From: Dermatophagoides farinae
Lineage: Eukaryota; Arthropoda; Arachnida; Sarcoptiformes; Pyroglyphidae
Direction: 5' to 3'
Assembly: GCF_024713945.1 (NCBI RefSeq)
Contig: NC_134678.1
Location: 6,882,001-6,946,000, forward strand
DNA length: 64,000 nt
This document shows positions 58,684 to 64,000 of the stretch, one piece after another (the stretch's first letter is position 1; every line of letters starts with the position of its first letter). The position numbers were made by a program, and so were the translations under genes. The notes under the pieces are model-generated. The model had not been told where the DNA came from and ran no database searches. It saw only the letters and a list, made by a program, of their open reading frames with translations.

Positions 58684-59933
58684 TATTATTCAAAAGAAAA
58701 GAATTTTTTTGTTATATTTCAAATGGTAAAAATGAAACACTTTTTTTTGGTAATCGATAAGAAGAACGAACAAAATAAGATCAAAACACATCAAAACTAT
58801 TCAAACATAACAATTGAAATGAAATATCATCATCATCATAATCATCATCAAGATTTAATATTGATGATGATGATCATTGTGAAGAACAAAAAAAAAATCA
58901 AACTGTTTATTCATTGTCTATATATTGATATTAATAATAACTACTATTTATGTGATCATACATCAAAGGTATTGATTGACAATTGGCAAAAGAACATTAT
59001 CAAAAAACATTGTCATTAAAGGTTTAAAAAAAAAACAACACACACATACACACACACACACGACTTATAGATACACATAAAATGATGAAAAACCAAAAAC
59101 AAAAAAGATTACTGAGAACTAGATCAAAACATGTTTCAGATTATTATTATGTCAATCATGAATGAAAATAAATATTTAATGTGTAGCGATCTGCACCCAA
59201 ATGCAAACAACAACAACAACAACAACATTATTAACCGTTTTCATTAATTGACAAACAATTTTGAATGAATAAAAAGAAGTGGAAAAAGAAGAAGAGAAAG
59301 TAAAAAAAAATGTATTTTATAAACTGAAACAAATGAAATTAAAAGTTGAAATGAAATGGCAAGAAACTCTTCTTCTTTTTTTCTGGTTTGACGACGTCTC
59401 AAATTGTTTTTTTTTTTTTTTTTTTTTGATTCAAAAATGAGTCCTGGATTCACCTGGTTAGCAGTTGTTTGTGTTTGTTGATCATGGATCTGTGTGTATA
59501 TGTGTGTTGGTGGGCTAATTTTATTTTCCAGAAAAAAAATCAATAATTTTTTTCATTTTTTTTTCTTCTTTATGAAGACATTGTATGCGTGTCTAAAAAG
59601 ATTGTTTCAGAAAGGAAAAAAAAAATTTATGGCCCAAATTCATATGGATTGCTGTTGTTGTTGTTGTGGTTTTCTGAGTCAATAAACGCAAACAAAAATC
59701 CATGGTGATGGCAACCAACCATATATATTGCCAATTGTGGTGTGCTTTTTGTTTGAAAAAAATGGTTAATTATCATCATTGTAATTTATAGCGGAGATAT
59801 TTTGATTGACATATGAAGGTATACAACATGATAACAGTAAACAAAAGAATAACAATGAATTTCGAATGAAAAAAACAGAATTGCATGTGTACATGTTTAG
59901 GTGTTTGTTTTTCAATGTTAATTGATGAATTGA
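58684..59933. other. Spacer with simple repeats
   Basis: No supported gene. CAT/ATG triplets (58830-58875), CA repeats (59038-59062), (CAA)n at 59205-59226 and T-runs. Confidence 0.5.
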
Positions 59934-60446
59934 TTAAAGATCAATAGATAATGGATCATTTTTATCAAAATCCATGATAGATGATTCAGCAACTTTGATC
60001 ATATCTTTTTCATATTTATCACTCATTGTACGAGTTTGATCATATTGATTAGCAGGGCAATTCGAATATCTAATAGCACATTGATGACATTGATTATGGC
60101 GACCAAATTCATAGCCACGATCACCACCACTGAAAAAATAACCCATTGGATCTTTTTCGGTTGTACCGAGCATCTCTACAGAATTTATCATCGGTTCACC
60201 TATTTTAATCTCTCCTTTTACTGTACGTTGGCATATATTTTCACATAGTAATCGTGTCATACAATCGGTTAGATTTTGTTGTCTTGTTGTATCAAGTTCT
60301 TTGTTGAAAAAATCTTTGACATAACCTTCGACAAAATTTTCAAACATTCCATCACTAGTACCATCATCAGATATAACATCAGCACCGTACGATGGTGAAA
60401 ATACTGTAGAAAACAATAATATTAACAATAATACAAACAATGACAT
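59934..60446 (-). CDS. Secreted protein of unknown function (171 residues)
   Basis: A single-exon frame. The start at 60446 is chosen because MSLFVLLLILLFSTVFSPSYG is a textbook signal peptide with cleavage before ADVISD; the frame extends 23 codons further upstream but without better support. The mature protein is acidic at both ends and has a Cys-rich middle (DCMTRLLCENICQRTVKGE, then HNQCHQCAIRYSNCP): eight Cys that could form four disulfides. There is one NLT glycosylation site. No family recognised; it resembles small extracellular proteins that are numerous in mites. Codon use is ordinary for the window. Confidence 0.75.
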   Translation of the reverse strand: MSLFVLLLILLFSTVFSPSYGADVISDDGTSDGMFENFVEGYVKDFFNKELDTTRQQNLTDCMTRLLCENICQRTVKGEIKIGEPMINSVEMLGTTEKDPMGYFFSGGDRGYEFGRHNQCHQCAIRYSNCPANQYDQTRTMSDKYEKDMIKVAESSIMDFDKNDPLSIDL

Positions 60447-60695
60447 TATTTTATCGATTGATAGGAAACGAATAGGAAAGAATATCAAAAAAAAAACCAA
60501 CGTTTGTTGTTTCAACGTTCAAAACATCAAATATGAACGGATGAAAAAGTGAAAAACTTGACAATCGAAATTGAGCTTGAAATATCTAGCTATTTGATAT
60601 ATGTAGGGATACTATATTTGAATTGCAGCGGAAAATATCTTTTTGAACACAATTTTTGAATTAGAGAAAAAAAACGCTCGATTGAACACACATAC

Positions 60696-61148
60696 AATCC
60701 TTGGGGAATTTTTCACGGATAAAAGCACACACAATCGTAGCAATGTCAGTGTATCTATAGAAAAAAAATGTAACGAAACTAAATGAAACGAAACGAAATT
60801 ATAAGAGAAAACCAAAGCTAAAGTGAAATTACATTTTTTTTCTTATTATAATGAAATTTCATCACATACACACACTGACCATTGGTTTACGTCATTTAGC
60901 GAACAGCGGATAGGAAAATTTTCAACAACAATTCTTCAGGGTTGAATGGTTGTTTCAGAGAAAATAATAAAAATAAAGAAAGAAAAAACGATACATACCT
61001 TATGATGGTTACCGAAAAAATCATTTGGAACAGATTCACATTCGATTCGTTTATGAATCAATGAAACGAATGAAAACAGAAAAACAAAAACAAAATTCAC
61101 AAACAACGGAACTACAAGTTTGACCATTCGACACATAGATGGTAGCAT
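60696..61148 (-). CDS. Candidate small secreted protein, exon 1 firm, rest uncertain
   Basis: Exon 1 (61148-60999) encodes MLPSMCRMVKLVVPLFVNF and a hydrophobic signal or anchor, then ECESVPNDFFGNHHK, ending at AAG|GTATGT. A second segment, 60754-60696, has an acceptor (TTTTCTATAG) and donor (GTATGT). It reads YTDIATIVCAFIREKFPKD in one frame, but exon 1 ends in phase 0, which would give an immediate stop. Either the junction differs or the segment is UTR. No family recognised. Confidence 0.4.
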
Positions 61149-61282
61149 TGTCTTCGAATGATAAATAAATCGAATAGAAATTTTGAACAATTTCTTTTTT
61201 TTTCTTTGAAATTGAATCGATGATTTTTTTGTTTGACACAATCATTAAGATGACAAGGATGATGGCAAATTGTTTTATGGAC

Positions 61283-61290
61283 TATAAAAG
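61283..61290 (+). promoter_or_regulatory. TATA box of the secreted glycoprotein gene
   Basis: TATAAAAG 113-120 bp before the ATG at 61403, with an initiator-like TCATTAC about 20 bp downstream. Confidence 0.6.
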
Positions 61291-61402
61291 GACCAACCAG
61301 TTGTCATTACATTTCACTAAATTTATTTTGTTACCAAAAGTCTTGCTGTGATTTATTAAATTCAACAACAACAACAACGACAACGATTTTATATCCGAAA
61401 AA

Positions 61403-61948
61403 ATGGCTTTTACCCGTAATTTGATTATTACCATTTTCGTTACCGTTTCAACTTTGGCCCATTTCGTTTATGTACAAGAAACAATCGGTAATAATGAAAC
61501 GACGACTGCTGCTCCATTAATACCATCATCATTTGGCTCGATTTCATTGAATGAATTGAATGAAACATTTCATCAGATTCTATTCAATACGGCCAATTTG
61601 ACCAACCAATGGCAATATGAATTACTGAATACATCGACGGCTATTGTATCGAATTTAACGAAACATTTAGAATCATTGAATAATAATACATTGGTTCATA
61701 TGTTATACAATACAAGCCTTACATCGATGGAAACTGGTACCAATGTATTCACCGAAAGTATTGCAAGACCGGCAACATTTTTTGTTGGACAAAATTTACG
61801 TCTACTTGGCAGTGGTCTTTGGTCATTGGGACATTCATTGAAACATTCTGGTTACCATATTTCCAATCTAGAGCCAGTCATACAAAATGTATCACAAACA
61901 TTATCTGAATATGGTATCAATTTGGTCAATGCAAGTATTCAACATTAA
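61403..61948 (+). CDS. Secreted, densely N-glycosylated helical protein, unknown function
   Basis: Intronless, 181 residues. Residues 1-24 (MAFTRNLIITIFVTVSTLAH core) are a signal peptide. The mature chain has only Ser/Thr/Asn-rich amphipathic helices, no Cys, and about nine NxS/T sequons (NET, NET, NLT, NTS, NLT, NNT, NTS, NVS, NAS). The middle contains a Gly/Phe patch (FFVGQNLRLLGSGLWSLGH). A clear TATA box upstream suggests strong regulated expression. It resembles no family I can name; a lipid-binding amphipathic apolipoprotein-like role is possible but is only inference from composition. Confidence 0.75.
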   Translation: MAFTRNLIITIFVTVSTLAHFVYVQETIGNNETTTAAPLIPSSFGSISLNELNETFHQILFNTANLTNQWQYELLNTSTAIVSNLTKHLESLNNNTLVHMLYNTSLTSMETGTNVFTESIARPATFFVGQNLRLLGSGLWSLGHSLKHSGYHISNLEPVIQNVSQTLSEYGINLVNASIQH

Positions 61949-64000
61949 TCATCATCAGCCAATCAATCAATTCAACAATACGTTGACGTCGACACAATAC
62001 TACTCATCATTAAATTAAATTATAAATCATCCACTTCTATTTATGCTTTTCTAATCATTTTTTTTTTTGGCATTGTTTTACATTTTGAAATTGACTAAAT
62101 TTTCCATTTCTGTAAAATATTGACTTTAACAATAAAGCAAGAAAAGAGGAAAAAAATTTATTCGCATTTTATTTGCAGTTTTTTTTCAAAATTTTTTTTT
62201 TTTTATAGTTTTTTGTTGTTGTTGTTGTCGTGTCATCAGATCATGTGTGTGTGTGTGTCTGCGTTGACAGTCAATCAAAAAAAAAATCAGGATTTTTTCA
62301 GTGTTTTTTTTCAAAAAAAAAAAAAATGAAAATGATGATGATGATCAAAATGTGATAATTGAATTATTTAATAGAATTTTTTTTTTATATGAAGATCAAG
62401 AAAAAAAGAGAAAATTCATTTATGAATTTGATGGAAAAAAAAGAAGAAGAAGAGAAAAAAGATCGATAAACAATTGAAATATATAGATCATAATAATCAA
62501 TAATAATAATTATATATCATAGAGAGAGAGAGAGAGAGAGAGAGAGAATTTTCATTTTTCAATTCAAAATTGGTTCCAGGATCAATGGTGGCCAATGTTT
62601 ATAATGTCAATTTGTGTATGTGTGTGTGTGTGTGTGTTAAATATTCATTTATTTATATATATAGAGAACATGATGATGAAATGAAATGAAAAAATTTGAT
62701 GATGATGATTGTGAAATATGGAAAAAAAGATCCAATGAAGATGATGATGATGATGATCATGGTGATCAAAATGAATGATGCTTATTGCTTGTGTTTGCGT
62801 GTGTGTGTGTGTGTGTGTGTATGGTAATTGAGATTTGACAACAAGAAGAGAGAGAGAGAAAAAAAAATATTGGCTCATCATATATATCGTTATGATGATG
62901 ATGATGATCAAATGATCAGATGATGATGATGATGATGATGATGATTAGATAATTGGATTATTATTATTATAAAGATATTTTTGTTTGTTTGTTTTGTGAA
63001 AAAAAAGAAAGAAAAAAAATTCATCATTTTCATTTCATTCAAATGATGAATTTTTTTCATTTCATTTCATTTGAAAATCATTATTATTGCTTATTATTAT
63101 TATTATTACTTGAAATCGAAGCCCAATCGAATTGTTTATCATTTTGTAGCCATTTTTCTTTGTTTTGTTTATTGCTTTGCTTGCATTGATTGATGTGTGT
63201 GTGTGTGTTTGTTAAATTATTGCTTTCGGGTAATAATAATGATGATGATGAGAAAAAAACGTTTTTGTTGTTGTACAGAATTTTTTTGTACTTTAAAATT
63301 TTTTTTTTTTTTTGGTCACAAAGAAAAATCAACAGAATATATATAATATATAATGAATGAAGACCTGGAATTTCAAATTATGCTGATCGATTTTGGTCGG
63401 TGGTGATGTTGTTGAATTTTGTGTGTGTGTGTTGTGCATCTTAAAAAAAACGAATAAAAATATCAAAAAATGAAAACAAACAAAAAAACAAACAAAAAAC
63501 ATTAGGTTTGCATCATCAATTGTTTTAACATGGGTAGAAAGAGAGAAAAATATATAGAGAGAGAGAGATTTCATTTTTTTTCAAGTCGACACAATAATAA
63601 ATTGATTGATTGATTGATTTTTTTTCTTGTAACGAAACAGAAGAAAAAAAAATTGACAAACAAACAAACAAACAAAAAAACAAAACAAAACAAGAATCAG
63701 AATAAGTATATGGCGGGCACAAGGGGGGAGAAAATATGAATTTTTGACATTCTGCTTCATTTCTTACCATCGTTGTAACAGAAATTAAAAAGTAACAGAA
63801 TATTTAGGTAACCTCAAAAGTTTTCAAATAAGTTTCTGTCTGTATAATTTTGTTGTTGTTGTTGTTGTTGTATTTGTATCAAATTATTCCTGTGAAAAGG
63901 CTTGAAATAGGAAGAAAGAAATCATGATTGTTTCAAAGATGTAAAGATAATGTATCGTTAAGTGGATGCGATGATGATGATGATGATGATGAATCAATTA
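61949..64000. other. Repeat-rich 3' end of the window
   Basis: No gene seen. It contains a GA repeat (62521-62547), TG repeats (62619-62637, 62797-62820), GATGAT tracts (62740-62760, 62895-62945, 63970-63990), AAAC runs (63655-63690) and T-runs. Open frames here are translations of these repeats. Confidence 0.6.
62521..62547 (+). repeat. (GA)n microsatellite
   Basis: Uninterrupted AG/GA dinucleotides for about 27 bases. Confidence 0.95.

Noticed and set aside
1-64000. Mobile elements
   Set aside because: No transposase, reverse transcriptase, integrase, terminal repeats or target-site duplications were recognised in any frame.

Overview
The window looks like nuclear DNA from a small, AT-rich arthropod genome, most probably an acariform (astigmatid) mite of the Dermatophagoides/Sarcoptes kind. 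The evidence is its base composition, short introns (mostly about 50-110 bp, GTAAGT-like donors), Asn/Gln/Ser/Asp homopolymers inside genes, very abundant ATG/ATC and TG/CA microsatellites, and arthropod-type gene content. The organism call is inference from style and gene families, not from a database match. All exon coordinates below come from reading splice sites and checking that reading phase is kept across each junction.

Layout: 1-4791 is repeat-rich and gene-poor. A five-exon Cordon-bleu (COBL) actin-nucleator gene runs on + at 4792-12790, convergent with a five-exon TTLL4-type tubulin glutamylase on - at 13427-15833. Two small secreted Gly/Tyr/Ala-rich proteins follow on -, at 17093-17490 and 18878-19123, both built on a four-codon first exon. 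A Costars/ABRA actin-regulatory gene lies on + at 22435-23024, next to XBP1 on - at 23471-25170. XBP1 contains a readable 23-nt IRE1-type unconventional intron at 24359-24381. A six-exon CUB-domain secreted protein (27567-29216) and OSCP1 (29441-30693) are on +.

An ABCG half-transporter lies on - (31157-33350), and a second, longer ABCG half-transporter is divergent from it on + (41393-45329). Both have degraded ATP-binding motifs, and together they resemble the ABCG5/ABCG8 head-to-head arrangement. The 8-kb spacer between them appears empty but contains several phase-compatible candidate exons on -.

The right part holds a Cys-rich secreted protein (47173-47698, -), an intronless orphan protein made of tandem repeats of about 18 residues (48009-48674, -), an Ig-domain secreted protein with a frame problem (48903-49924, -), a Popeye-domain (POPDC) gene (51985-53601, -), a probable TFIIIC subunit (GTF3C4-like, 54978-57104, +), a PPM1G-type phosphatase (57552-58683, -) and secreted proteins of unknown role at 59934-60446 (-) and 61403-61948 (+). 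The last 2 kb is simple repeats.

There is no operon logic here. Functional themes are cytoskeleton (COBL, ABRA, TTLL4), ER stress (XBP1), lipid/sterol-type transport (the ABCG pair), cAMP sensing at membranes (POPDC), and cuticle or secreted products. No retroelement, DNA transposon, rRNA or CRISPR array was recognised. Several gene borders carry a motif resembling the CTCF core, which may mark insulators.
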